From the NCBI RefSeq assembly GCF_900119795.1, contig NZ_LT634361.1, forward strand, positions 372,001 through 436,000: 64,000 bases of DNA, read 5' to 3'. Both the position numbers and the translations under genes were made by a program. The notes below the pieces were generated by a model that saw only the letters and a list, made by a program, of their open reading frames with translations, had not been told where the DNA came from and ran no database searches. Positions 14,445-23,445 of this stretch are shown piece after piece (positions within the stretch are counted from its first letter, which is position 1; every line of letters starts with the position of its first letter). Source of the DNA: Tenacibaculum maritimum NCIMB 2154. Its GTDB lineage: Bacteria; Bacteroidota; Bacteroidia; Flavobacteriales; Flavobacteriaceae.

Positions 14445-17400
14445 ATGACTGAGAAACAAAAAAAACAAGTTGATAAGGAGTTTGGATTATCATCTTGGGC
14501 TATAAATAATAAAACAACCATCTACGTGATGATGGTGTTGATCCTTTTTCTAGGTATTTCTGCTTTTTTGAGCATGCCTAGAGAAAATTTCCCTGAGATA
14601 AAGGGAACAAAAATTTATATCAGCTCTATTTACCCTGGAAATACAGCAGAAGATATAGAGAAGCTAATTACAGATCCGTTAGAAGAAAAATTGAAAACGG
14701 TAAGTAATGTTATCGAAATAACCTCCACTTCTCAAGAAGATGTATCTATGGTCATTGTTGAGTTTGATGAAAATATATCTGTAGATCAAGCAAAGCAAAA
14801 GGTAAAGGATGAGATAGATCAAAAAACATCAGGAGAGGATTGGCCTACTTTTAATGGGGCTAAAGTAGAGCCTAATGTTTTTGAATTGAGTATTTCTGAG
14901 GAGATGCCTATCTTGAATATAAACATCTCTGGGGATTATCCTGTGGATAAATTAAAAGAGTTTGGAGAGTATTTGGAAGATGAAATAGAAAATTTATCAG
15001 AAATTAAGAAGGTAGATATTCGTGGAGCAGAAGAGAAAGAAGTGGAGGTAGCTGTTGATATTTATAAAATGATGGCTGCTAAAGTAAGCTTTCAAGATAT
15101 ACTTAATGCTATTAATGGAGGGAATTTGACCATGTCTGCTGGAAATTTAATAGCTAGCGGGCAGAGACGTACAATTCGTATATTGGGAGAAATTAAAGTT
15201 CCTCAAGAACTACAGGATTTTGTAGTGAAGTCTGAAAAAGGGAATGCTATTTATTTAAAAGATATTGCCAAGGTTACTTTTAAAGATAAAGACAAAACTA
15301 CGTATGCGCGTGAATTTGGAGAGCCTGTGGTTATGCTAGATGTAAAAAAACGTTCTGGTAAAAATATGGTTGAGGCTGCTGAAAAAATTAGGGAGATCGT
15401 TAAAAGAACTAGAGAAGATATATTTCCAAGCAATTTAAAGGTAACCATAGCAAATGATCAATCTTCTAAAACAATAGGGCAGGTAGATGATTTGGTTAAT
15501 AATATCATTTTTGGAGTCATACTGGTTGTGTTGGTATTGATGTTTTTCTTAGGATTTAAAAATGCATTATTTGTAGGGTTTGCAATTCCAATGTCAATGT
15601 TTATGTCTTTAATGATTTTAAACTGGTTAGGATATACAATGAACACGATGATTCTATTTGGTTTGATAATGGGGTTAGGAATGTTGGTAGATAATGGTAT
15701 TGTAGTGGTAGAAAATGTATATCGTCTGATGGATGAAGGAATGCCTAGGATTGAAGCAGCTAAGAAAGGAATTGGAGAGATCGCTTTTCCTATTATTATT
15801 TCTACGTTAACTACGGTAGCGGCATTTGTGCCCCTTGGTATGTGGCCTGGTGTTATGGGGCAATTTATGATTTATTTTCCAGTAACATTATCCGTAGTTT
15901 TAGGTTCTTCATTATTCGTAGCTATTTTCTTTAATTCTGTAATGGTATCTCAATTTATGAGTACAGAAGATAAAAATATGCCTTTGAAACGTATCATTAT
16001 ACTTTCTTCGATAGTAGGGGGAATCGGATTATTGATTTTAATTTTTGGTGGTGAATACCGAGCTTTAGGAAGTGTTATGGTGTTTACAGCTATTATGTTA
16101 TGGGGGTATCGTATAGGATTGAGACCTTTAGTAAATGGGTTTCAAAATAAAGTATTACCTCTTTGGGAAAGGATTTATGAAGCAACTCTAAGAGGAGCGC
16201 TAAAGGGATGGAGACCTTTGGTAATAACAGTATTAACTGTAGTTATGCTTGTGTTTTCTTTCGGAGGTTTTGGGAAATCTATTGAGAAAAAAAGAACAAA
16301 GGTTGAATTTTTTCCAGATAATACACCAAACCAGATTATAGTGTATATAGAGTATCCGCAAGGAACTGATATCGAAAAAACAAATGCAATAATGCAAGAT
16401 TTGGAAGCGCGTGTATATGCTATATTAAATGCGCCTGAATATGTAGATAATGGATACAATTTCTTGGTAGAAAGTGCTGTTTCTCAAGTTGGGGCAGGTT
16501 CTGGAAACCCCCAAACAGATGGAGGATCTACGGCTGAGATGCCACATAGAGGAAAAATTACGGCTTCTATGCGTGAATATAAATTTAGAAAAGGTGCTGA
16601 TAGCAAATTATTACAGAAGAAAATAACAGAATCTTTAAAAGGAATATATCCTGGGTTGGCTATTTCTGTAGAAAAAGAAGCTGTAGGTCCTCCAGCAGGA
16701 TATCCTATTAATATAGAGCTAGAAGGGAAAGATTATACAGAACTGATTAATACTGCTGAAAAAATGCGTGATTTTATCAATTCGAAGAGTATTCCTGGGG
16801 TAGATGAATTAAAAATAGATGTTAATAAATCAAAGCCTTCGATGTTGGTAAATGTAGATCGTAAAAAAGCAGGTGAGCTGGGAGTTAGTTCAGCACAGGT
16901 AGGGCAGCAGTTACGTAATGCTATATTTGGTTCTAAATCTGGGGTATATAAGAAAAATGGAGAAGATTACGATATTTATGTGCGCTTTAATAAGGAGAAC
17001 AGATATAACACAAGTGCTGTTTTTAATCAAAAGATTACATTTAGAGATATGACTTCTGGGATGGTAAAAGAAATTCCTATTTCTGCTATTTCTAAGCAAA
17101 CAAATACTTCTGGATATAGTGCAGTTAAGCATAAGCAAACAAAGAGGGTAGTTACTGTGTATTCGGCACTAGCTCCAGGATATACAGATGCGGCTGCGAT
17201 CGTTGATGTGATTAGGAATGAAATGAAAACATTTACGGAAAAACCAGCAAATGTTAAAATTGATTATACAGGGCAAATAGAAGAGCAGTCTAAACAAATG
17301 TTGTTTTTGATGGGAGCATTTTTTGTAGGACTGGGACTAATCTTTTTTATATTGATATTTCAGTTTAATTCAATATCAAAACCCGCCATTATTATGTTGG

Positions 17401-17912
17401 CTATTTTCTTGAGTTTGATAGGGGTATTTGGTGGCTTAATAATTACAGGGAAACCATTTGTAATTATGATGACAATGATGGGAATCATTTCTTTAGCAGG
17501 TATCGTAGTGAATAATGGAGTAGTATTATTAGATTATACGCAGTTGTTGATTGATCGCAAAAAGGTAGTACTTCATCTTGGGAAAAATGATTTTATTGAT
17601 GTAAAATCTTTGAATGAAGCAATTGTTAGAGGTGGTAAAGCACGTTTGCGTCCAGTATTATTAACAGCCATTACTACCATTTTAGGGTTAATCCCATTAG
17701 CAACAGGTTTTAATATTAATTTCTTTACGTTATTTAGTGAGTTTGACCCTAATATTTATATAGGAGGAGATAATGTTGTTTTCTGGGGTCCTTTAGCATG
17801 GACGGTAATTTATGGTCTGTTTATAGCAACGTTCTTAACATTAGTGGTAGTACCTATTTTATTTTACCTGATAATGAGATTTAAAATGTGGTTAAAAAGC
17901 AACATCGCTTAA
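14445..17912 (+). CDS. RND efflux pump, AcrB-like inner-membrane transporter
   Basis: This protein of 1155 residues has the twelve membrane segments and two large periplasmic loops of the AcrB/HAE-1 family. Typical landmarks are PRENFPEIKGTKIYIS near the N-terminus, GLGMLVDNGIVVVENVYR in TM4 (about residue 415) and the GGKARLRPVLLTAI loop near the C-terminus. In TM4 the usual AcrB Asp-Asp pair reads Asp-Asn, so only one of the two proton-relay acids is kept, as in some metal-type pumps. Substrate cannot be told. It is the last gene of the tetR-tolC-adaptor operon; a terminator follows at 17958. Confidence 0.94.
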   Translation: MTEKQKKQVDKEFGLSSWAINNKTTIYVMMVLILFLGISAFLSMPRENFPEIKGTKIYISSIYPGNTAEDIEKLITDPLEEKLKTVSNVIEITSTSQEDVSMVIVEFDENISVDQAKQKVKDEIDQKTSGEDWPTFNGAKVEPNVFELSISEEMPILNINISGDYPVDKLKEFGEYLEDEIENLSEIKKVDIRGAEEKEVEVAVDIYKMMAAKVSFQDILNAINGGNLTMSAGNLIASGQRRTIRILGEIKVPQELQDFVVKSEKGNAIYLKDIAKVTFKDKDKTTYAREFGEPVVMLDVKKRSGKNMVEAAEKIREIVKRTREDIFPSNLKVTIANDQSSKTIGQVDDLVNNIIFGVILVVLVLMFFLGFKNALFVGFAIPMSMFMSLMILNWLGYTMNTMILFGLIMGLGMLVDNGIVVVENVYRLMDEGMPRIEAAKKGIGEIAFPIIISTLTTVAAFVPLGMWPGVMGQFMIYFPVTLSVVLGSSLFVAIFFNSVMVSQFMSTEDKNMPLKRIIILSSIVGGIGLLILIFGGEYRALGSVMVFTAIMLWGYRIGLRPLVNGFQNKVLPLWERIYEATLRGALKGWRPLVITVLTVVMLVFSFGGFGKSIEKKRTKVEFFPDNTPNQIIVYIEYPQGTDIEKTNAIMQDLEARVYAILNAPEYVDNGYNFLVESAVSQVGAGSGNPQTDGGSTAEMPHRGKITASMREYKFRKGADSKLLQKKITESLKGIYPGLAISVEKEAVGPPAGYPINIELEGKDYTELINTAEKMRDFINSKSIPGVDELKIDVNKSKPSMLVNVDRKKAGELGVSSAQVGQQLRNAIFGSKSGVYKKNGEDYDIYVRFNKENRYNTSAVFNQKITFRDMTSGMVKEIPISAISKQTNTSGYSAVKHKQTKRVVTVYSALAPGYTDAAAIVDVIRNEMKTFTEKPANVKIDYTGQIEEQSKQMLFLMGAFFVGLGLIFFILIFQFNSISKPAIIMLAIFLSLIGVFGGLIITGKPFVIMMTMMGIISLAGIVVNNGVVLLDYTQLLIDRKKVVLHLGKNDFIDVKSLNEAIVRGGKARLRPVLLTAITTILGLIPLATGFNINFFTLFSEFDPNIYIGGDNVVFWGPLAWTVIYGLFIATFLTLVVVPILFYLIMRFKMWLKSNIA

Positions 17913-17957
17913 GTAATACTATATTTTTAAGAAACTATTTTGGTTTTTGTTAACAAA

Positions 17958-17994
17958 GAAAAAGGTTGGAAGTGTAAAGCTTTCAGCCTTTTTC
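17958..17994 (+). terminator. Intrinsic terminator of the efflux operon
   Basis: GAAAAAGG (17958-17965) pairs with CCTTTTTC (17987-17994), with further inner pairing of GAAG with CTTTC; a T-rich 3' arm follows. Confidence 0.65.
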
Positions 17995-18137
17995 GATTAT
18001 GGCTCTTTTTTGAATGGTATTTGGTGATTTTTCCTTAAGTGAAGTTACTGTAAGTTTGGTATAGCTTATAGTTGTTAAAGATAGGTAATTATGATTTTTA
18101 ATATGTTATTCAGATGCTTAGGTTGATTCTATATTGA

Positions 18138-18170
18138 TTGGATGATGTAGCGAAAGTAATTGTATTTTTG
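18138..18170 (+). promoter_or_regulatory. Promoter of recX
   Basis: TTG at 18138-18140 and TATTTTTG at 18163-18170 match the Bacteroidota promoter with a 22-nt spacer. The start codon at 18175 is only 4 nt after the -7 element, so the mRNA is nearly leaderless. Confidence 0.6.
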
Positions 18171-18174
18171 TAGC

Positions 18175-18651
18175 ATGAGTAAGCAAGTTTTTTCGGTAAA
18201 TGAGATCAAAAGGAAAATGGAATCTTTTTGTGTATATCAAGATAGGTGTCATAAAGAGGTGGAAAAAAAAATAGCTGAATATAATCTAATTCCAGAAGCA
18301 AGAGCATCCATATTGATAGATTTAATTCAAGACGGCTTTTTGAATGAAGAACGTTTTGCAAAAAGCTTTGCGAGAGGAAAATTTAGAATAAAAAAATGGG
18401 GAAAGCAACGAATCACTAGAGAGCTAAAGTTAAGAGATGTTTCTTCGTATAATATTAGGATAGCTTTAAAAGAAATAGATGAAAATGATTATATGGCAAC
18501 ACTATATGAGTTAATAACGAAAAGAAATAACAGTATTTCGGAGACAAACCTATATAAAAGAAAGAAAAAAATTATGGATTATATGGTATATAGAGGTTAT
18601 GAATATGAACTGTTGTTTATGGCAATAAATGATTTCTTAAAAGAAAAATAG
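18175..18651 (+). CDS. recX: RecX family regulatory protein
   Basis: This protein has 158 residues from ATG 18175; an in-frame GTG/ATG 15 nt upstream overlaps the promoter and is rejected. It carries the tandem three-helix RecX repeats: CHKEVEKKIAEYNLIPEA, then LIQDGFLNEERFAKSFARGK, then KWGKQRITRELKLRDVSSYN. RecX binds RecA filaments and limits recombinase activity. It stands alone between two terminators rather than next to recA. The stop codon is inside the terminator hairpin. Confidence 0.9.
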   Translation: MSKQVFSVNEIKRKMESFCVYQDRCHKEVEKKIAEYNLIPEARASILIDLIQDGFLNEERFAKSFARGKFRIKKWGKQRITRELKLRDVSSYNIRIALKEIDENDYMATLYELITKRNNSISETNLYKRKKKIMDYMVYRGYEYELLFMAINDFLKEK

Positions 18652-18680
18652 CCTTTTCTGAATTTCAGAAAAGGCTATTT
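18646..18680. terminator. Bidirectional terminator after recX
   Basis: The arms AAATAGCCTTTTCTG (18646-18660) and CAGAAAAGGCTATTT (18666-18680) are perfect with a 5-nt loop, followed by T-runs on both sides. It serves recX and the convergent BNR-repeat gene; a further CGCCAA/TTGGCG hairpin lies at 18686-18709. Confidence 0.85.
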
Positions 18681-18714
18681 TTTTACGCCAACTTTAAATG
18701 ATCTTGGCGATGAG

Positions 18715-21700
18715 CTATTTTAAAATTAATTTTTTTGTATTTGATTTCCCATTCATGTTTAAGTATAAGAAATAAATCCCTTTTGCATAGTTGTCCAAAT
18801 TTAATCGGTAAGTATCCATTTTAATATTGTCTTTGGTGAAGACCTGTTTCCCTGTCATATCGAAAACTTTTATATTTAGTTTGTCAGAGGTTTTGTTACC
18901 TATGTTGAAAATGTTTTCAGAAGGGTTTGGGTATATAAATATAGATTCTGAAAGAGCATCAAATTGATTAACAGCCAAAGTTCCTGTAATAACTAAATCA
19001 TCTATAAGAACACCTTCTCTATTTTCAGCTTGGTCAGCAACAAATTTAAACCTAAATACAATACTTTGTTCTTGAGAGAAAGGAGCTAAGTCGTAACTAT
19101 AATCTTTTACATCAGAGTTAGGTAGGTTATCAATAGGGTTAATAGTAGCACCTTCTCCTGTCCATTGTTTACCAGGAAGCCCGTTTACAGTAGCGGAACT
19201 ATTGTACCAATTATCATCTTCGGAAGTCCCTAGTATGTCCCAAGTTTGTCCTTGATTTGTAGAGTATTCTACATACATATGATCCCAATCATTTTCAATG
19301 TCAAATGCCATTTTGAATCTTAATACAGGGTCAGCAATGGTAGTTAAATCGTAGCATTTGGTATATAAATGACCAACGGTTTGATCAGGGTGGTTTCCTG
19401 AAAGTTTGGTTACATAAACTTTTCCCGAGTTAGCTTTAAGAATCGATTTGTTCGGAACTCCTAATTCCCACATAGTAGCATTGTTTGTGGTGATTAACAA
19501 TTCATCTTCTGGGTTTTCAAAAGTATTGATTGCGGTTGGAGTGTTGTTAAATTGATTGATGATAAAACTAGATTTAGCAAGGTTATTTGAAGCATATGCG
19601 TCATTGTCAATTGTTGCTTCAATATTTATTGTATGGTCTCCTATTGAAATCGTTGAGCTTGGTAAGGGAATAGTAGTGCTTTGATTGGAGCTTAATTTTC
19701 CAGACCATGTGTAATTTTGCATAGCTCCTCCATCAAAATTATAATTAAAAGTGATTGATGCGATGTCTTGCGTTCCTTGGTTGCTCACAGTTACTTCAGG
19801 AGTTACAGTGTCATTACAATTTAAACTATTATTAAGATTGTTTAAAGATAAAAGGCGAACATCATTTTCAGGAAGTACCTTAGGGATGTCAGAAACAAAA
19901 ATACCTCTACCATAGGTAGCAGCATATAGTTTAGCATCTTCTTCGTTAATATCCAAATCTGTAATTTGAAGGTTAGGAAGCCCGTTATCAAAAACAGTCC
20001 ATTCCGTACTATTTTCACTAATGTAATATACGCCGAGAGAAGTTCCTAAATAAACAGTATTATTGCTACTTCTTTCATGGTGTTTTATAGACATTTTTAT
20101 CTCTAAAGGAGGCAGGTTGTAAGAAATTTCAGTAAATGTGGGTGTATTTTCTGTAAAGAAATTAGTTGATTTATAAACATTATTTCTTGTCACAATCCAT
20201 ACAATATCGGAGTCAAGACTACTGATAGCGATGGCTTGAATAGGCCCATGGTTGAAGGATATTTCAGAAAAATTAACACCTTTATTGGTACTCCTGTATA
20301 AAACATTGTCATTGGAAGTAATGATATTATTGGTGTTGTTAGGAGCTATTTCAACTTTGTCGAGGTTTCCTCCAAAAGTATCTCCGAAAGGAGAAGTGGA
20401 TATTCTTGTCCAACGATTGTTATCTAATTTATATAATTCACTGTATCCAGCATATAGCTCCCCGTCTTTATTAATAGTTAATGGGGTAACCCAATTCCCT
20501 CTTTCTCCACTTGGGGAGCGTAGGTTAAGAGATTGTGTTTGTCCTCCATCGTTAGTTTTGTTAAGGCTACCACCATATTGAGTAAAACCATAAAAGATAT
20601 TAGGGTTTATAGGGTCAACAACACCTTCCATTCCATCACCTCCGTGGTAATTTCTCCATTCGTTATCTGAAAATCCAAATCCACCATTGTCTTGTAGCCC
20701 ACCAGCTATTGTATGCAATTTTAGAGAAGACACTGATATTCTATAAAATTGGCTAATAGCTAGGTTTTTTGTTAGATCTATAAAGTTCACAGCTTCATCA
20801 GTAGAAACAAAGATACCTCCATCAGTTCCAGCAAAAAATTTTCCATCCATAAATCTTAAAAAATGAATATCCGCATGTGTATAAGTACTTGTATTAGGGT
20901 TGCTCCAACTATTAATTTTGGTAAAATCATTACCCCCATCAGTAGATTTCCAAAGGTCTAAAACACCAACGTAAACAATTTCTGGGTCATCTGAAGAAAC
21001 AGTTAAAGCTAAATCATACCAGGCTTGAGAGCTACCAAAAATATCGGATCTTTCAGCGGTTCTATTAAAAGATTCACCACTGTCTGTTGATTTATAAATA
21101 CCATTAAAAGCGTTATTATTATTAGAAGCGCTTACAATATATACGTATTCTGGATTAGCAGGGGTTACATCCATAGTTAATCTACTAGAACTGAAAAGAC
21201 CAGAAACTGTTTTCCTAGTAAATGTTTCGCCATTATCTGTTGATTTATAGAAGCTAGATGAGGTAACAGCATACCAAGTACTAGCATCACCTGGTTTCAT
21301 TTTCAAATCAATAATATTTTCATCTAGTTTTCTTTCCCAAGTGGTTCCTCCATCTGTTGTTTTTTGTACTCCAGAATTTGTAGCAACTAAAACAGTTTCA
21401 GGAGCGTTAGGATCAATATAAATTTCATTCATAGAGCTAGGGTCTCCAGGAATGTCTCCTGTCTTATTCCAAGTGGTTCCTCCATCAATAGATTTCCATA
21501 CACCTACAGCGTAAGAGTTATCAGCATCATCATCACCTGTGGCAATATAAATAATGTTAGAATTTGTAGGATGTATTGCAATTCCAGAAACTCCTATTTG
21601 AGGAAGGTAATCTGTTAATGGAGTCCAGTTAATTCCAGCATCGGTAGATTTCCATATTCCTCCAGCTGGAGTACCCACGTAGTAGGTATTTGAGTTACTA

Positions 21701-22131
21701 GGGTCAACGGCAATAGCATTAACACGACCTTGCCCAGTTTGCTTAGCATCATTAGCATTGTAGGTATTTGAGTTTGTAAATGGACCTAATGGGAGCCAAT
21801 TACTATTGTCTCTTTTTCCTTGTGAAGTGTTCATTTCATTTTTTTGATTCCATGCCTCCCATAAGTCTTGGGGAGGAGCAACTGTTCCGTCTTCTTTTAA
21901 ATAGTGAGACCAATGGTGCTCCCATCTTTTAAAAGGTTTTAAACCGCTTCCTTTTTTATCTCGATCAATAGTGTTAAAATAAGCTTCGGCTGCTATTGAA
22001 ATTTCCTTTAAAGTTTTTTTGTGGCTTCTTTTCGCTTTAGGGGAATTTAAGTTCCAAGGAGCCTGTTGTTGCAGTTGACCAAACATATAGAATGGTAAAG
22101 TCAAAAAGAAGAGAGTAAGTGTTTTTTTCAT
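18715..22131 (-). CDS. T9SS-secreted BNR/sortilin-type beta-propeller protein
   Basis: This protein of 1138 residues has a signal peptide (residues 1-18, FYMFGQ). Residues 110-760 contain many BNR/Asp-box units such as GGIWKSTDAGINW, GVWKSIDGGTTW and LWKSTDGGNDF, forming one or two sortilin-like propellers. Residues 770-860 resemble a CARDB/Ig-like domain (VTVSNQGTQDIASI), residues 880-1050 resemble a jelly-roll or MAM-type domain, and the last 75 residues are a T9SS type A sorting domain (IYPNPSENIFNI, then GKQVFT, then GIYFLYL). It is exported and anchored to the cell surface or released. Asp-boxes alone do not prove a glycosidase. Two lipoprotein genes lie upstream on the same strand. Confidence 0.9.
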   Translation of the reverse strand: MKKTLTLFFLTLPFYMFGQLQQQAPWNLNSPKAKRSHKKTLKEISIAAEAYFNTIDRDKKGSGLKPFKRWEHHWSHYLKEDGTVAPPQDLWEAWNQKNEMNTSQGKRDNSNWLPLGPFTNSNTYNANDAKQTGQGRVNAIAVDPSNSNTYYVGTPAGGIWKSTDAGINWTPLTDYLPQIGVSGIAIHPTNSNIIYIATGDDDADNSYAVGVWKSIDGGTTWNKTGDIPGDPSSMNEIYIDPNAPETVLVATNSGVQKTTDGGTTWERKLDENIIDLKMKPGDASTWYAVTSSSFYKSTDNGETFTRKTVSGLFSSSRLTMDVTPANPEYVYIVSASNNNNAFNGIYKSTDSGESFNRTAERSDIFGSSQAWYDLALTVSSDDPEIVYVGVLDLWKSTDGGNDFTKINSWSNPNTSTYTHADIHFLRFMDGKFFAGTDGGIFVSTDEAVNFIDLTKNLAISQFYRISVSSLKLHTIAGGLQDNGGFGFSDNEWRNYHGGDGMEGVVDPINPNIFYGFTQYGGSLNKTNDGGQTQSLNLRSPSGERGNWVTPLTINKDGELYAGYSELYKLDNNRWTRISTSPFGDTFGGNLDKVEIAPNNTNNIITSNDNVLYRSTNKGVNFSEISFNHGPIQAIAISSLDSDIVWIVTRNNVYKSTNFFTENTPTFTEISYNLPPLEIKMSIKHHERSSNNTVYLGTSLGVYYISENSTEWTVFDNGLPNLQITDLDINEEDAKLYAATYGRGIFVSDIPKVLPENDVRLLSLNNLNNSLNCNDTVTPEVTVSNQGTQDIASITFNYNFDGGAMQNYTWSGKLSSNQSTTIPLPSSTISIGDHTINIEATIDNDAYASNNLAKSSFIINQFNNTPTAINTFENPEDELLITTNNATMWELGVPNKSILKANSGKVYVTKLSGNHPDQTVGHLYTKCYDLTTIADPVLRFKMAFDIENDWDHMYVEYSTNQGQTWDILGTSEDDNWYNSSATVNGLPGKQWTGEGATINPIDNLPNSDVKDYSYDLAPFSQEQSIVFRFKFVADQAENREGVLIDDLVITGTLAVNQFDALSESIFIYPNPSENIFNIGNKTSDKLNIKVFDMTGKQVFTKDNIKMDTYRLNLDNYAKGIYFLYLNMNGKSNTKKLILK

Positions 22132-22152
22132 TGTATTTAAAGGGGTGAAAAG

Positions 22153-22677
22153 TTAATAATTGTTTTTGGAGATAAATAAAGAGTCATTTATTTTTTTCAC
22201 ATGAATGACTTTTTGGATATCGTCATTGGGTATTGTTACGGATAGTACATAATGTTTAATTTTCCAGTGATTATTGTTTCTCTCTAAAACCCCAGATCCT
22301 CTACAAATTCCCATCCAAGTATTTAAAAGTTCATCAAACCAAGCGAAAGAATTAGTTTTATCAATGTAGATACTTCTTTCTAAAGGGGTGAAATTCCAGG
22401 CTTTTCCTTTTTCAAAATAAGGTTTACTAAATTTTTCAAATTGTTTTTTTTTCCAATTTTCAGAAGCATCAGTACCTATAAAAATGGCCGTAGAATCCAT
22501 TTTGTTAAAATAAGCAGCGTAGTTAGCATCTTCAGCAGCTTTATGCCAGCTGTTCAATAGGTTATTTATCTCTTTTTCAGTGTTTTTAGTATGTTTTTTA
22601 GTCAGTGTTTTTTTATAGACCTTACAGGAAGTAAGGATTAAAAAAGCAAATCCTATAAGAACAGTGCACTTATTCAT
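22153..22677 (-). CDS. SnoaL/DUF4440-like lipoprotein
   Basis: This protein of 174 residues has a lipoprotein signal (ILTSCKVY). Residues 35-150 show the NTF2-like fold: LLNSWHKAAEDANYAAYFNK, then MDSTAIFIGTDASENWKK, then FAWFDELLNTWMGICRGSGV, then ERNNNHWKIKHYVLSVTIP. NTF2-like domains bind small molecules or act as enzymes; no specific role is evident. It lies 5 nt after the upstream lipoprotein gene (with which it should be co-transcribed) and 22 nt before the BNR protein. Confidence 0.85.
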   Translation of the reverse strand: MNKCTVLIGFAFLILTSCKVYKKTLTKKHTKNTEKEINNLLNSWHKAAEDANYAAYFNKMDSTAIFIGTDASENWKKKQFEKFSKPYFEKGKAWNFTPLERSIYIDKTNSFAWFDELLNTWMGICRGSGVLERNNNHWKIKHYVLSVTIPNDDIQKVIHVKKINDSLFISKNNY

Positions 22678-22681
22678 TATA

Positions 22682-23260
22682 CTAAGATTGTTTATTAGGC
22701 TTTTTATGCTTAAGATTTGTTTGCTTTTTACTAACAGAATCCATGCTGTTAAATATAACTAAATCTAAGTCGTCATCAAAGTGTTTTTTTATATAAATGG
22801 TGTTTATTTTACTGTTAATACTTCCGTATAAAGAGAAGATTTTATCTACTTGTTGGTTTACTTGATCGGCTGTTATTGCAGTAATATATGTCATGTCCAC
22901 CAGGCGTAAAGTTTCATTTTCTAAAATGTTGAGGCGTGCTCTGAAAGCGGGGGTTTTTAACTCTGAGATGCGTATGCTATCTTTAAGGTTTTTTACGAGG
23001 GCCTTTAATTCTAAAGCATTGTTCAAGGCATCATTAGGAGAAGTATTTTTAAAGCGAATTATAAATTCGTTAAGGTTCTTATACTCCTTCCAATCCTTTG
23101 TTTTTTTTACCGCCTCTGAGTTTAAAGAAGTTTTTGTAACGTGAGTTTTGGCAATGCTCATTTCAGACTTTTTAGGGTCTTGTATTTCACTTTTTTTTTC
23201 TTTTTTACAGGCGTAGATTATGATTATAAGAAAGAGAACACAAAGGTGCTTGTTTTGCAT
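22682..23260 (-). CDS. Lipoprotein of unknown function
   Basis: This protein of 192 residues has a lipoprotein signal (IIIIYACKKEKK). The rest is helical, with Lys/Asn-rich segments (WKEYKNLNEFIIRFKN, ALELKALVKNLKDS, RLNILENETLRLVDM) suggesting a small helical bundle. The end is strongly basic (KKQTNLKHKKPNKQS). Related-looking proteins occur in flavobacteria, but no function can be assigned. It is the first gene of a three-gene minus-strand unit ending with the T9SS-secreted BNR protein. Confidence 0.7.
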   Translation of the reverse strand: MQNKHLCVLFLIIIIYACKKEKKSEIQDPKKSEMSIAKTHVTKTSLNSEAVKKTKDWKEYKNLNEFIIRFKNTSPNDALNNALELKALVKNLKDSIRISELKTPAFRARLNILENETLRLVDMTYITAITADQVNQQVDKIFSLYGSINSKINTIYIKKHFDDDLDLVIFNSMDSVSKKQTNLKHKKPNKQS

Positions 23261-23410
23261 AGTTTGAAGTTTGTGGGACGCTAAATTACATTTTTTTTAT
23301 CTTTTAAGACATTTTGAAGAAGAATAAAGTTATCAATATAAGTGAGTAATTATACATAATTGCGAATTGTTAATTTTTTAGAAAAGAGTTTTATGAATAT
23401 GAAAAATAAG

Positions 23411-23418
23411 TACCTTTG
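23411..23418 (+). promoter_or_regulatory. -7 promoter element of the SDR gene
   Basis: TACCTTTG matches TAnnTTTG and lies 27 nt before ATG 23446. No good TTG element is visible at the expected distance. Confidence 0.45.
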
Positions 23419-23445
23419 TGTTCTTTTATTTTTGAATTTTTGAGA

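Noticed and set aside
18715..22131. Call of the BNR-repeat protein as a sialidase
   Set aside because: Asp-boxes occur in many propellers; no sialidase Arg triad or catalytic pattern was identified.
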